From assembly GCF_050003625.1 (NCBI RefSeq), contig NC_134401.1:66410015-66474014 (forward strand): a stretch of 64,000 nucleotides of DNA, given 5' to 3'. Position numbers and translations under genes: made by a program. Positions 54,001 to 64,000 of this stretch are shown here, piece after piece. Within the stretch, counting starts at the first letter, position 1, and every line of letters begins with the position of its first letter. This DNA comes from Haematobia irritans. Its lineage: Eukaryota > Arthropoda > Insecta > Diptera > Muscidae. The notes under the pieces are model-generated. The model did not search any database. It worked only from the letters and a program-made list of their open reading frames with translations, and was not told the DNA's origin.

Positions 54001-55122
54001 TGTGAAATACGTCTTAAATTCTGGATTCCATCTATTCGTAGTGCTTTGAAAGGGATCAAAGCAGCCTGCTGTGAATGCAAAATCCGCAAATGCAAACCGT
54101 CTCAACCAATTATGGGACCTCTTCCAGAAGATAGATTGAGAGCTTACGTTCGACCGTTTTCGTACACGGGAGTGGACTACTTCGGTCCCGTACTAGTAGC
54201 CGTCCGCCGTAGTCAAGAGAAACGCTGGGTAGCGCTATTTACGTGCTTGACGACTCGAGCCGTTCATATCGAACTTTCCACCGATTTATCTAGTGATGCG
54301 TGTCTGCTCTGTATTAGAAATTTTATAAACCGCCGTGGAGTCCCCATCCAGATCAGAAGTGACAATGGCACAAATTTTGTGGGAATCAACAAGGAGCTGG
54401 GAAATGAACAAAATTTTTTGGACTTCGAAAAAATTGATCGTGGATTGAGACCGTTGGGTATCCGGTGGAAATATAATACCCCTTCTGATCCGAGCGCTGG
54501 TGGCTCCTGGGAGCGTCTCGTTCAATCGATAAAAAGGACATTGTATGCCACGTTAAAAGAGAAAACGCCTCGCCCAGAAACATTATACAGCCTTTTAGTG
54601 GAATGTGAAAACATCGTTAATTCAAGGCCTTTAACCCATTTACCGGTCACTCCAGAGGAATCCGAACCCATAACACCAAATCATTTTTTGATAGGTGGAC
54701 CCAACTCGACGCAAACACCAGCTCCGTTTGATCCCCGATTTTGTTCTTTGAGGAAACAATGGCGTATTTTACAAAACCTAAAGAATTGTCTATGGAATCG
54801 TTGGATTACGGAGTACCTTCCGGAGCTTACCCGGAGAACAAAGTGGTGTCTCCCTGCTAAACCGTTATCAGAGGGTACTTTAGTATTAATATGCGAAACA
54901 GATCAACCAAGATCGAAATGGAAAAGAGGACGAGTGGTAAAGCTGTTTTTGGGTAAGGATGGCGTCGCAAGATCAGCCGATGTTAGTACCGCCAATGGTT
55001 GTTTACGACGTCCTGTTTCGAAACTTGCTGTCTTGGATGTTCAGGAGTGTGGTGAAGTGAACCACACGGGGTCCATTCACGGGGGTGGGGATGTTGGCAA
55101 AGCAGATCAGTGTCATCGCTAA
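51067..55122 (+). CDS. BEL-2 protease, reverse transcriptase, RNase H and integrase
   Basis: Open throughout from the insertion boundary; the first in-frame ATG (51142) is internal. In order: protease YAFIDDGADATML; RT with LRLVFDAASKVKG, VCGDIREMFLQI and YVDD at 52492-52503; RNase H with IFCNASE, IPRLELQAAI and WTDSSTVI; then VPGEMNPADDGTR; integrase with HHIN and CCECKIRKC (zinc binding), GVDYFGP, RSDNGTNF and GGSWERLV; and a C-terminal GTLVLICE...GRVVKLFLG domain. The first RNase H Asp, normally in FCDAS, is Asn (53041-53043), which should reduce or abolish RNase H. The stop at 55120-55122 lies 30 bases inside the 3' LTR, as often in this group. Confidence 0.93.
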   Translation, partial: LHSDDQENKQSSSVAIPAENESTREVVNLHAGTQKREILFQIIPVKIYGPKQCITTYAFIDDGADATMLEWDIGKQIGLEGKRENLKLQWLNGYSSNQRTETVKMQISGIEDGSEKYEMSKIYLVENLELPSQSFSIKNIKSNHHLAKLPLEDYYKAKPKMILSLTHAFLTVPVEVPRCPDREGPIAVRTRLGWVIYGPTGEENEDVVKRVFVAKRHDENIRMEQMMNQYFEVESILVKLDAKPVVAKSEEKALNILKSTTKYRDGRYECGLLWKSDEMKIFPDSHGSALRRLQQVENKFYRNSKFEGEYRDKMNHLIKQGYARLVSPDEENIASPNVFFLPHFAVFNPSKESLRLVFDAASKVKGVSLNDRLLPGPDLNQSLMSVLFKFREQPIAVCGDIREMFLQIAIRKEDQNFQRFLYRENRNEPVKQYVMTRAIFGATCSPTIAQYIKNFNAEKFRNEMPRAVEAIIQRHYVDDYVDCFGSEDETMRVVHDVIKIHHNAGFTMHKIISNSDEINKQFGNPTITNVNISADKTEKILGMQWSPATDKFVFDLQFKRVTCDILENKRTPSKREALSPIMSVYDPFGFISDFTIGGKIFMQRLWKCGLEWDEKIPEALCDSWNSWLCGLKKVRDFSIPRCYFPNISIHPTTLHIFCNASEQAMATVAYWRLDVNGKCEVSFVAGKSNCAPNKFMTIPRLELQAAIMAVRLKDAIIKNHSICPHQIWFWTDSSTVIKWLTSEHRRYKQFVANRVAEILETSDEKQWRWVPGEMNPADDGTRLCLMYNPNGRWKNGPEFLRRSIDFWPSSKSCPKESCSEEELRIVLSTQCTNISIFDVTRFSQYRRLKRCAAWVLRYVNNLNSIRKKLPITRGELSVDEEENAERVLIRLVQQTAYSNEYFRLSQKMPVYPTSTIKALNPYIDEFKNLRCSGRIDNAPFVSFGTKRPYILPKNDPLTSLLIKGYHDRHHHINDESVICEIRLKFWIPSIRSALKGIKAACCECKIRKCKPSQPIMGPLPEDRLRAYVRPFSYTGVDYFGPVLVAVRRSQEKRWVALFTCLTTRAVHIELSTDLSSDACLLCIRNFINRRGVPIQIRSDNGTNFVGINKELGNEQNFLDFEKIDRGLRPLGIRWKYNTPSDPSAGGSWERLVQSIKRTLYATLKEKTPRPETLYSLLVECENIVNSRPLTHLPVTPEESEPITPNHFLIGGPNSTQTPAPFDPRFCSLRKQWRILQNLKNCLWNRWITEYLPELTRRTKWCLPAKPLSEGTLVLICETDQPRSKWKRGRVVKLFLGKDGVARSADVSTANGCLRRPVSKLAVLDVQECGEVNHTGSIHGGGDVGKADQCHR

Positions 55123-55426
55123 TCAGCTGTTTCGTATCCTTCTTTTACTCCTATTTATTTCTTTTTATCTTTAAATTGTTTTATGTAAGTGGTGACAACA
55201 TTTAAGATGTATTTACAATTGACCTTTTCGCTCAATATATAAATTGTTTTGTAAATGTTGGTATTAGTTTGGTTTCTGTCGTCCTAGATGTAAGATGTCC
55301 AACAAAATGTAAGGATCTAAAAAGTACTTGTAATATATCAAATAAGTGATCAATATTTTTTGTAGAGAATAAATTACTCAAATCATTCAATACGACGGAG
55401 TTCTTTAATTCATTTTGAGGACGACA
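55092..55426 (+). repeat. BEL-2 3' LTR
   Basis: 335 bp, TGTTGGCAAAGCAG to GAGGACGACA, followed by the CCCAC target duplication. Overlaps the last 31 bases of pol. Confidence 0.92.
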
Positions 55427-55439
55427 CCCACACAAACAT

Positions 55440-55526
55440 GCATTTCTCTGTGGCCGACGAGTTTTGGATATCGTATACGACTGTTTTCGAAGTGGTGGAG
55501 ATTCTCAGAAGCGCCGTAAAATTCAA
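55440..55526. repeat. Fragment of TIR family A
   Basis: GCCGACGAGTTTTGGATATCG...GATTCTCAGAAGCGCC matches the right part of A copies (for example 18515-18590). Cut off by element K. Confidence 0.65.
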
Positions 55527-56178
55527 ACAAGTATATACGGCCGTAAGTTCGGCCAAGCCGAATCTTATGTACCCTCCACCATGGATTGCGTAGAAACTTC
55601 CACTAAAGACGGTCATACACAATTGAATTACTTAGGTTGCGGCCGATGGCAAGGCATCTTAAAACTTCTTAACATCATGTTTGTTAAAGACCATATACTC
55701 ACACCATGTTCCAAATGTCGGCCGGATCGGGTGAAATTTGCTTCTCGTAGACTCCGCAAGCCAAATCTGGGGATCGGTTTATATGGGGGCTATATATAAT
55801 TATGGACCGATTTGGACCAATTTTTGTATGTTTATGAGAGACAATATACTACCACCATGTAGCAAATTTCAACCGGATCGGATGAATTTTGCTCCTCCAA
55901 AAGGCTCCGCAAGCCAAATCTGAGCGTCGGTTTATATGGGGGCTATACGTAAAAGTGGTCCGATATGGCCCACTTTCAATACCATCCGTCCTACACTAAT
56001 AACAACTACTTGTGCCAAGTTTCAAGTTGATAGCTTGTTTCGTTCGGAAGTTAGCGTGATTTGAACAGACGGACTCAGAATTTCACCACAACCCAGAATA
56101 TATATACTCTATGGGGTCTTAGAGCAATATTTCGATGTGTTACAAACGGTATGACAAAGTTAATATACTCCCATCCAG
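55527..56178 (+). repeat. Short copy of element K
   Basis: Same start (ACAAGTATATACGGCCG) and end region (GTATGACAAAGTTAATATAC) as 27033-29234, with about two 153-bp units and no 29-bp array. Confidence 0.75.
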
Positions 56179-56240
56179 ACTTTCTGTTGATTTAGCACTT
56201 TTTCTGTTGTGTCTACTAACAAATTTCTTTGGGTGTATAT
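56179..56240. repeat. Repeat family B end fragment
   Basis: AGACTTTCTGTTGATTTAGC...CTACTAACAAATTTCTTTGGGTGTA matches the right end of family B. Confidence 0.6.
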
Positions 56241-56274
56241 AAAATCATAAACTATAGAAGAGGAATATAGGATA

Positions 56275-56353
56275 TTAGTCCATTGTGATACCACCAAATG
56301 GACTGAATAGTCTAAGTGAGCCTGATACATCGGGCTGCCACCTAACCTAGCCT
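56275..56353 (+). repeat. SINE fragment
   Basis: TCCATTGTGATACCACC followed by CCAAATGGACTGAATAGTCTAAGTGAGCC...CACCTAACCTAGCC: an inverted pairing of the tail-side part of the SINE at 34486-34834, including a short (CCTAA) remnant. Confidence 0.6.
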
Positions 56354-56359
56354 AGGATA

Positions 56360-57681
56360 TTAGCAGCAGAGGTTATTGATGGTGCTAAGTTCGAACGCGT
56401 CATTTTTGTTGTTTAAACTAACAGTCTGTCTCTTTAAGGTGGGTGGGTACTGAGGTGGGTAATCAAAACTAAATCAACAAAAAAGTATAAAATTATACCT
56501 AGCCAAACCTATTTGTTTCAAAAGATTTTGGTGTGTTTTAGTTCAATTTTAGCATATTTTATTCAACAAAGGCAAAAACAATAATAAAAGATATTCAGTC
56601 CTTGTCTTATAATATTCTTTTAGAACCAACAGACTTTTTAGAATTCAAAATTCAGTGGTTTTATATTATAATGGCAAACAAGGGATGTTTAAATTTTTTT
56701 ACGTTTTATTTGTACTGGGTGGTATGACTAAGACAAATTCTACACTGTGACAATTCGATATGAAATAAATTATTCAAAAAGCTTCGGCTTCGAAAAATCG
56801 GCCTCTTGACGCCGAAGGCCGATTATCGACTTTTGGCTGAATGATGAAGTGATAAAAAATATTTGTTTATAAATGGGTTAATACTTACTTAGAGCAGAAA
56901 TATCTAAAAAGCTTTGTTGTAATATGAATGGTTACAGATTTATTTTTCAATTCGATTAATCATATTCATCAAGGTTTGTTTTCCAACAAAGCGATTCAAT
57001 AACTAATATGATGATGGAATAATATTTGTCGAACAGTCTATTGTGTGAATTGGTATTAATTATCTCTGATTAACTATACTTGATTAACATACGTCACACA
57101 CTATTATACATCAGTTTTATGAAGTTATGTGAGTATTGTTATGGAAAATCTATTAGAAATGGTTTACATTATAGATTCAACGGCAAATCACTTGTATATA
57201 ATGTAGTTCACTTGTCGTGTCTGCTGGTTCGAATTTTGGTGGAGGTTGTTGCAGATGCTACAGCTTTCTCGGCTTTTTTGCTGCGAGGCAGGGTTGTACA
57301 ACTTGTCGATATTTTGTCCTGAAAATAAAAACAATAAAAATGAAACCTATATTGGTAAAACATTGCTTAAACCGTGCAAGACTTTTATATAACAATCATG
57401 CTCAAGAACTGTACAAGTCGACATTACATACAAAAACACTATAATTTGGTACAACTCTCAACTTAATTAGTATTTCTAAATTAAATGACCGATAGGATCG
57501 GTATTATGCAGTGGCATTCGACTTCAACTGGTATCTGGTAAGCAAAGTAGTATGAATAGGATTTGAGGCTTCGAATGCAATTGCTTTGTTAATATGACAG
57601 CCATAGGATTAGAATTATTATGAATTAGAACAAACGCGACTTAAAAAGATGCTTCCTGAAACATATTTACCGAATACAGAA
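56360..57681. other. Spacer downstream of the ReepA-like gene
   Basis: 56380-56480 contains weak matches to family G ends (GTGCTAAGTTCGAAC, TTTAAGGTGGGTGGGTACT). From there to 57681 the sequence is AT-rich and I recognise nothing, apart from a GGCTTCG/GCCGAAGGCC foldback near 56780-56835. The 3' UTR of the ReepA-like gene should lie in its right part. Confidence 0.45.
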
Positions 57682-60600
57682 TCATATCTCTGTTTCCTTG
57701 GCGTTAGAGTGCACGCTTTTAGGACCATTTTCATTTTGCAGTTGATTTGGTGGTTTTGGTGCTTGGCCTTTATTATGGACATATAATCTTCTGTTCGGGA
57801 TGGCGGTATTTTCGTTTGTTGATAATTTGTTGAGCTTATCTCTAAAATGGTTTTCAATTTCCCTTAAGTTCGAACGTAATTTATTCACATCAAGTTGATT
57901 TACGTCGCTAATACTTGATTTAGAAGGTATCGGATTTTTATTGTTAGTGTTGTCATCATCGTTGGAACCATTCGATTTTGTTTCAAAAAACTCATCAGAA
58001 TCTAAGTTTTGAATCTCAATTGAGTCCACAAAATCATCGTGAATAATTATCTCACGTCCTTCTTCATGATCAACAAATTCAGGCGACGTTAATTCATCTT
58101 TGTCGTCATTGTCGCTTACCATTCTCACCTGGGTTTAATGCGAACATTTTATGAGTTTAACTTTTTCAGAACAAAAATGTATATCGACAAATATAATTCA
58201 TAAGGTTTGTGTAAAAAATGGAGGATTCATTATTGTATATTATCTAAATTGTAAATCTATTTAGATTAATCAGCTATTGTAGCATGTTGCATTATATTTG
58301 TGAAACCGTTTTCATCTGAACTACTTACCCAGTTTTCGCTGGGTTTTTTAATTTGTTGTAAAACTTGGCGAATTCCAGTGAATTTTGAAATCTTAGCGTA
58401 GTCGCTAATCATTATGTAGTAAATGAGATTCATTTGAAACATCGAACAAACAGAATATTTAAAATAATCCGCATATATTACAACCCTATGCAACGATACC
58501 AAGATTAAAAGTCTGGGTTCGCCGTTGGAACATGAAAAATCTCTAATAACAGTTAATTTTTATTCAGGCTCCCGCGCATTTTATAGTACTATTACACTTA
58601 TGCCTTTTTGATTAGTTTTCTCCGTGGCTGACCTACGGCAGTCTCATAATCAACACTATAGTTAACTAATTCGAGACAACATCTTTATATGAAATCTGTT
58701 TCTTCTTTTCATAAGAACAAGAGATCTAATGTCTGCGTGCAAACTACATAAACGTTATACGCACTGGAATTTGTTTTAGATAAATTAAAGTTTACCTCAG
58801 TACGCTGCTTGGCCTTAATTCGAGTCTTGGAAGCATTTGTCATGGATGAAGTTCGGCTCAAACCGCCAGCTATAGGCTCAGCGCTGGAGTAACCGGAACT
58901 TATATCATCTGATGAACGGATGTTGTAACTGAAATCAACACTGACAATTATATTCATAATTGGTGTTTAAAATTTAAAACTTACTTCATATCCCCAGTAC
59001 CCTTAGATGTGACATCGACTTCCGTAAAATACATACCGGTTGAGTGACGTGTTCCTGACGCTGATCGCCCTACAGGGGTATTAAGTCGAGGGCGTAATAC
59101 TCTCTGCTGTGGCCTCATAGTTACAACATCATCAACCTTTAAATGTGTAATTTCATGTGTAATGAAAATCTTAATTTATTTGTATACTAACCTCATCCTG
59201 AGTGCGATGAATATCTGGTTCAGAAAGGTCACTCAGACTGTAACTTCGACGTATGGTCTGCACCAGATTACCACCACCCTAATTCAAATGTATATATTAA
59301 AGGATTCACACTTTTAATGTTGAGACTTTAGAAGTTTAAATTGTATTGACATTTCAATTTGTTGTTTATAAAAAATATAATTAGTAGTTAATAATGTTAG
59401 CAAAGTATAAAATTTGAGTATATGTAATTTTGTAAGTGTGGGCGTTGTATGACATAGCACTACATTCTATGAGATCTGAGCGCCCCAGTATAATATCATT
59501 CCCCTTCCACGTCCACTTCAGGCGTTGGTTCACGCAATTTTCGCCGACCGCGTATTCCACCATTTTCTGTTGTTTTTGGACGTTTGTTATTTTCGCCGGA
59601 AACATCTTTAGATCTGGTTTTTCTTATGGGCAAATCCCGAATACGGGCAGCACCAATGTCTTCGCCCTTTGCAATAGTATGATTAGTATGACCTTCGTGC
59701 TCTTGAGTATAATCTTCCGAAAATGCGACATGCTTTGTTATACCCGTGTCATGCAATGAATTCGATCGTGTTAGCCATTGCGTGTGATCGGATTCTTGGA
59801 CACTTCTTACACTACGTGTATATATGGCATCATCTGACTGCGACGAAGGCAACATGCGTAGCCCTGAATTACTATTGGTATTTATGCCATGAAAAGTCTG
59901 TTATATCGTGCACGTGCATTCAAGTGTACAATGTTACCAGAGTGAATCGCAATGATATTTCAGTTAATGATGATTGCAAATGAAAAGAAAGCAACGGAAA
60001 ATTAACTTAATAAATAAAACAGAACAAAAACAAACATATAACATACAAAAAATGAAAAAAAAAGATATGTCACCGTAGATAATTATTCCACTATACAACA
60101 AATCTCGAAAGACAAAGGGATATGTATGTATATAATTTTTTTTCTCAGTTTTCTTTAACACATATTTCCTACTGAAATCACTCTCCGTACAAAATTCTTT
60201 AGTGTGATCATATGATAAAGCAAACATGATGTTATGCTCGAAACAGGAAATTCGGGACAAACTTCATAACGTTTATCAATATATTTTAGTATTCCTCTAT
60301 CGATTTGCATCTAATATGAGGAGACTAATTCAGTACAAATATACTCTTAGGAGGACACTATACAATTTTAATTTTAATATTAATATAAGCCTGCCATATA
60401 AGCCAAGAAAAATGGCTAATAAGCAAAAAACAAAAGATATTGTAGTTTAGATTTTTTATTATTCAATATACAATCTTTCTAAACAATACATTTTATTATT
60501 CGAAGAAAAATTCTGTTGATAATATTGAGCATTTTCAACTCCGGATCAATGCCAAAAATGAGGTGATATTACGTATCCTAAAAACGTGTCTATCAAAATG

Positions 60601-61743
60601 AGAAAAACTTTTCGTTTACGTGACATATAAAATAGGTGAAAGAAAGATTAATAATTAGTGTAAGAATAGGTGTTGTATGGTTGTGTTATATGTACGGTGA
60701 GATACGCTTAGAATATTTGCAAGGGAAAATATTACCTTAATAGCTGTTTGCATAATGACGTTTGTGGCATAATTGACACCCTTAGAACCCAATTGTAATA
60801 CAGCAGAATATCCGCGTTCTTTGGCTTGATTTAGATACTCATCAATTTCCTAAATTTCATAACAAATGTTTAAAATTATAAACACTTTTCTTTTATATCT
60901 TTTTAATATTCATACACACCTGTTCCCGCCGTGTTAACATGGGATGAACAAATTTTCTATACAACGTTGAACTACCTTTTGTGGCGGGCGACAGTAACCA
61001 GAGTACAATGACCACTTTGACTTCATAGTAAAATGGGAACCACGATAGGAAGATGTCTGTAAACGTTTCAGTGCAAGTGAAAAGTGCGTACACAATCCAA
61101 TACATCATCCATTTGACCTACAAATGGGGAAATAAGTCATAATAATAGAAACTAGCCATTTGTATGAGAGCATATTATATCTTACGTATTCTTTAACATT
61201 CTTTGTGCGCACAGCTTTATACGATGCATAAGCTGGATATAAGGTACCAAACGACAATCTGAAAGCGGGATAGATAATATTTTGAGCACAGGGACGAGGT
61301 GATATAAATATTGCAATAATAAAGCATATGCACGAAGTGGTTAATGACAGACGGGGCAACGGCAGACCCTGTAACATTTCCAAAAATCTCCCTATGGCAG
61401 TTAAATTACGAACTACTTTGTTTGTGTCAATAACTTCCAATTGTTCATCGTCGACAACAGATTCATCCATATATTCCCCATCTATATAGCTTGTATAAGA
61501 AATACGCGCAGCATTTTCTTTGATTTGTCTATGAGTATTTCTGCCATAAACTGGTCCATTGTCCGCACTATTAAACGAATGACGACGTTCATCTAACAGA
61601 ATTTTATTTCTGCAAAAAACTCTGGGATCTGCTTCTGCATAAATAGTAGGAGATTCGACGCGTATGCTGGTTTTATAAACCGGTCTCTGCTTGGGACTAT
61701 TTTGACGAGTTCTAGGTCCCTGATAAAAGTCATCCTGATACAT
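57682..61743 (-). CDS. ReepA: ReepA-like ER membrane-shaping protein (REEP1-4 / TB2-DP1-HVA22 family)
   Basis: Seven coding exons on the - strand: 61743-61186, 61117-60920, 60849-60736, 59278-59192, 59136-58985, 58928-58796 and 58128-57682. All have GT/AG borders and compatible phases, giving about 562 residues. A 140-residue isoform-specific N-terminus precedes [20 protein letters not shown], then [40 protein letters not shown] and [14 protein letters not shown], the TB2/DP1/HVA22 domain of hairpin membrane segments that curve ER tubules. Exon 3 is a helix ([20 protein letters not shown]); the later exons are Ser-rich and acidic tails like those of Drosophila ReepA. Shorter isoforms with another first exon are likely outside the window or not visible. 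Confidence 0.93.
59496..59897 (-). CDS. ReepA: ReepA-like alternative terminal exon
   Basis: Lies in the intron between coding exons 3 and 4. An acceptor ATATAACAG is followed in phase 0 by [20 protein letters not shown] and [18 protein letters not shown], 133 residues to a stop at 59496. Splicing from exon 3 to it would replace exons 4-7 with a basic, Ser/Thr-rich tail ending PEVDVEGE. The phase match and long open frame support it; transcript data would be needed to prove use. Confidence 0.6.
   Translation of the reverse strand, partial: TFHGINTNSNSGLRMLPSSQSDDAIYTRSVRSVQESDHTQWLTRSNSLHDTGITKHVAFSEDYTQEHEGHTNHTIAKGEDIGAARIRDLPIRKTRSKDVSGENNKRPKTTENGGIRGRRKLREPTPEVDVEGE
59898..60735 (-). 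other. ReepA-like intron sequence, no other feature
   Basis: AT-rich intron between exon 3 and the alternative exon. No repeat family from elsewhere in the window was recognised in it. Confidence 0.5.
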
Positions 61744-62432
61744 GACAGAAATACTAGTACATTTATCTGTTTTCTTTCACAATGACATGAATTCAAAGTG
61801 TTTATGTTAACGCGTCGGAAGCTAAAGAAATACTGAACTCAATTTTTCCTTAGTGGTGGAAGAGGCACATTCAGATCTTAAAATAGCAACAACTGTGTAG
61901 TGTATTGCTCTCCGTATAACATAGTGTACTAAAAATACTAAATCGGGATATCCCAAATAGACGTTCGCTTGTATGTGGCGCTAGAACAACATTGGCATTT
62001 CTATGTATCTAAACATTTTGATACATTGAATTCACAACATCAAAAAATACCTATTGAATCTAAAGAACAGGAGAATAATACACATATATTTATGGAAGAT
62101 GGTATTTACATTCTTTTTTTGGTATGCAACAAGAACAAGTTTTGAAAATGTTGGTGCAGAAATGCTGAAGTCTATGAAAATGTAAATTTTTAGTAGGACA
62201 CATGCAAATTACTGAATATCATGAAAATAGGGGAAAAGTTGCAAACTATATATGTGAACGATGAATAATGGACACAATACACACGGACATAACCCGACAT
62301 AAACGGCGATTCTCAGATATTACATCTTAATCGCATGGGGATCTGGCATAATTTACCCTTAAATGTGCACTGTATCATTTAAGATACAACCAGAAAAAAA
62401 TTCTTACGTCTTAAAATTAGAGTCTCAAACTT
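61744..62432. other. Upstream spacer of the ReepA-like gene
   Basis: Between the first coding exon and the LINE. It should carry 5' UTR or further 5' exons, but no promoter motif or repeat could be supported. Confidence 0.4.
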
Positions 62433-64000
62433 TTAAATTAGAGTCTCAAACTTTTTGTCGAAAAGTGGACTCGCCAAAGTGTAATCCACTACGTTAGGCA
62501 CATCTGGCATTATTTTGACCGTGACCGTAACTTTTTTCCGAGATAGCTCGCGCAACCGCACAGCCGTTGTTGCAGCTGACTGTTTGCCCAAAATGTCTAA
62601 AGGCAATAGATGCAGCATGACATTAAGAGAATTTGTTCCTGTCTTGCTGATTGCGCCTGCGATACACAAGCACGCCATACGCTGAACTTTATCTAAACTT
62701 GTCGGCTGGTGAAGTGCCGGCCACCAGACTACAACATAGCCAATGCACAATTTTTGGTTTTAGTCCCCACTTTTTTCCTATTGCCTTTTTGCACGAGTAC
62801 AAAGCTACCGTTGCTTTTCTCGCCCTTTCTTCAATATTAAGCTTAAAGTTCAGCTTCCTGTCCAAAATAACGCCAAGGTATTTTGCACACTCACCAAAGG
62901 GAATTTCAATACCCCCTAAGGATATGGGCCTAATCGTGGGAGTTTTGCGATCTTTGCAGTACATGACTATTTCTCAGTCATCCGGAGGGCCCTCTGAATA
63001 ATATCTCTGATTGTGGATGGGAACTCCTCCTTGGGGAGTGCCTCTGTTCACATACCTTTGTATGTTTGCTTGTCCTAGTGTGGCTGAAATACGTCTCTTC
63101 ATTAGAAGTTCGTCTAAAAGCTTAAGTATACATGGATCAACATTCAGAGTTGTCAGTCCATTTAATATCGAGCTCGGATGGACATTATTGAATGTCCCTT
63201 CGATGTCTAGAAACGCCACGATTGTGTATTCTTTGACAGATAGTGAGCTTTCAATAAAGCTGACTAGTTCATGTAATGCAGTCTCAGTAGACCTGCCCGA
63301 GTATGCATGCTGTCGTTTCGAGAACAAACTTGAATCGATGCTAGTTCTAAAAAAAATATCTATCATCCTCTCCAGAGTCTTAAGTAGGAATGAGGATAAG
63401 CTGATTGGTCGGAAATCCTTCGCCCTCGAGTGAGAGGCTTTTCCCGCTTTAGGTATGAAAATGACTTTTGTTTCCCTCCACTTTCCTGGGATATATGATA
63501 AGTTGATACATCCTTTATATATCGCCGACAACCAGGGGATAATTTTGTCAGTCACTGCTTGTAACTCCGCCGGAGTAATTCCATCACATCCGGGGGATTT
63601 GAATGGTCCAAAGCTATTTAACACCCATCTTATTCTAGATTCCGATACAATTTCCTCGATAGGAAACGACCACTGAGCCACTGTGGCATCGCCAGAATCT
63701 GGTTCAACCGTCTGATTTCCAGGAAAATGTGTGTCCAATAGTACCTCCAGCGTCTCCTCACTGGACGTTGTCCACTTGCCCTCCGATGTTTTAATGAAAC
63801 CTTCCGTAGTCTGGAAGCCTCGGTCGTATTCTCAATTCTGCTGCAGTAATCATTCCAAGAGTTATGCTGAGCATTTCTCAGTTCTCGCTTGTATCCTCTC
63901 AGATTCTTCTTGTAAGTGTCCCAATCCTCAGGGGCTCTAGTGGGCTTTTCCTTGTTAAAGAGCTTCCTGCAGGATTTCCTCATATTACTTAATTCCGTAG
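62433..64000 (-). pseudogene. Non-LTR retrotransposon reverse transcriptase, damaged and truncated by the window edge
   Basis: Read from the right edge: APEDWDTYKKNLRGYKRELR (linker before RT, 63983-63750), then after a frame change FGPFKSPGCDGITPAELQAV, GKWRETKVIFIPKAGK, FRPISLSSFLLKTLERMI, HAYSGRSTETALHELV, FLDIEGTFNNVH and RGTPQGGV (63738-63030). The segment that should hold the YADD active site is missing: a deletion joins GTPQGGV to a region just before YLGVILDRKLNFKLNIEERA and KWGLKPKIVHWL (62964-62750). The C-terminal part LHLLPLDILGKQSAATTAVR ends at 62433 in yet another frame. The motifs fit the Jockey/I/R1 assemblage; the clade is not resolved. The upstream endonuclease would be beyond the window. 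Confidence 0.85.

Larger units (their letters stand above)
46060..55426 (+). mobile_element. BEL-2: young BEL/Pao LTR retrotransposon with two TIR insertions
   Basis: 335-bp LTRs at 46060-46394 and 55092-55426 differ by one base by eye. CCCAC is duplicated on both sides (46055-46059, 55427-55431). Gag-Pol coding runs across it in three blocks separated by insertions at 47065-47495 and 48335-51066, both flanked by 3-bp repeats. Without them the blocks are in one frame. A TGGCGATTTAAC at about 46421 might be the primer-binding site but is not directly at the LTR. Confidence 0.93.

Noticed and set aside
57080..57322. 80-residue ORF downstream of the ReepA-like gene
   Set aside because: No motif, AT-rich codons, and overlapping frames of equal quality; most likely chance.
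61186..61743. Separate gene for the N-terminal 140 residues before the REEP domain
   Set aside because: The frame runs without break into [12 protein letters not shown] and ends at a proper donor, so it is the long first coding exon of the ReepA-like gene.

Overview
The window is AT-rich nuclear DNA from a higher fly, probably a calyptrate such as a muscid. Evidence for this is a spliced ReepA-type gene very close to its Drosophila counterpart, a copia element with the Drosophila-type half-tRNA primer site, and repeat families typical of muscid genomes (153-bp and about 29-bp tandem repeats, a tRNA-derived SINE). The species cannot be fixed from sequence alone. About 90% of the window is mobile-element DNA, much of it nested several layers deep.

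Layout. 1-352: tail of a non-LTR retrotransposon. 458-3269: a TIR element (family A) beside decayed exons of a multicopy, probably transposon-derived protein. 3509-19404: a 15.9-kb composite of TIR family C. It holds a BEL/Pao element (BEL-1, 4403-15413), which itself holds another C copy (6964-9042), and a second C copy (16219-18852) carrying a Harbinger-like MITE and an A copy. 19405-21862: more C, A and H fragments, a doubled MITE with three matching target repeats, and a LINE tail. 21863-26208: an intact copia element with identical LTRs. 26600-30440: a possible piggyBac remnant, a long tandem-repeat element and hAT remnants. 30475-33715: an A copy split by a C copy that carries a solo BEL-1 LTR in the same internal context as the full BEL-1.

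33789-35004 holds a MITE and a SINE. 35352-41650 is a host gene in three exons on the + strand, a homologue of the mitochondrial inner-membrane protein CCDC51/MITOK, with introns full of repeats. 41703-46055 is an array of self-inserted MITEs and other repeats. 46060-55426 is a second, younger BEL/Pao element (BEL-2, 5-bp TSD) whose gag-pol frame is interrupted by two related TIR insertions, one of which carries unrelated coding-like DNA. 55440-56480 is repeat debris. 57682-61743 on the - strand is a ReepA-like ER-shaping gene with seven coding exons and an alternative terminal exon. 62433-64000 on the - strand is a damaged non-LTR element with a deletion across the RT active site.

The two host genes are independent of each other. 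The transposons interact by nesting: families A and C insert into each other with 2-bp target duplications, families F and H use 3-bp TAA/TTA/ATA sites, and family C has carried a BEL/Pao retrotransposon as a passenger. No CRISPR array, canonical tRNA or rRNA gene was seen.
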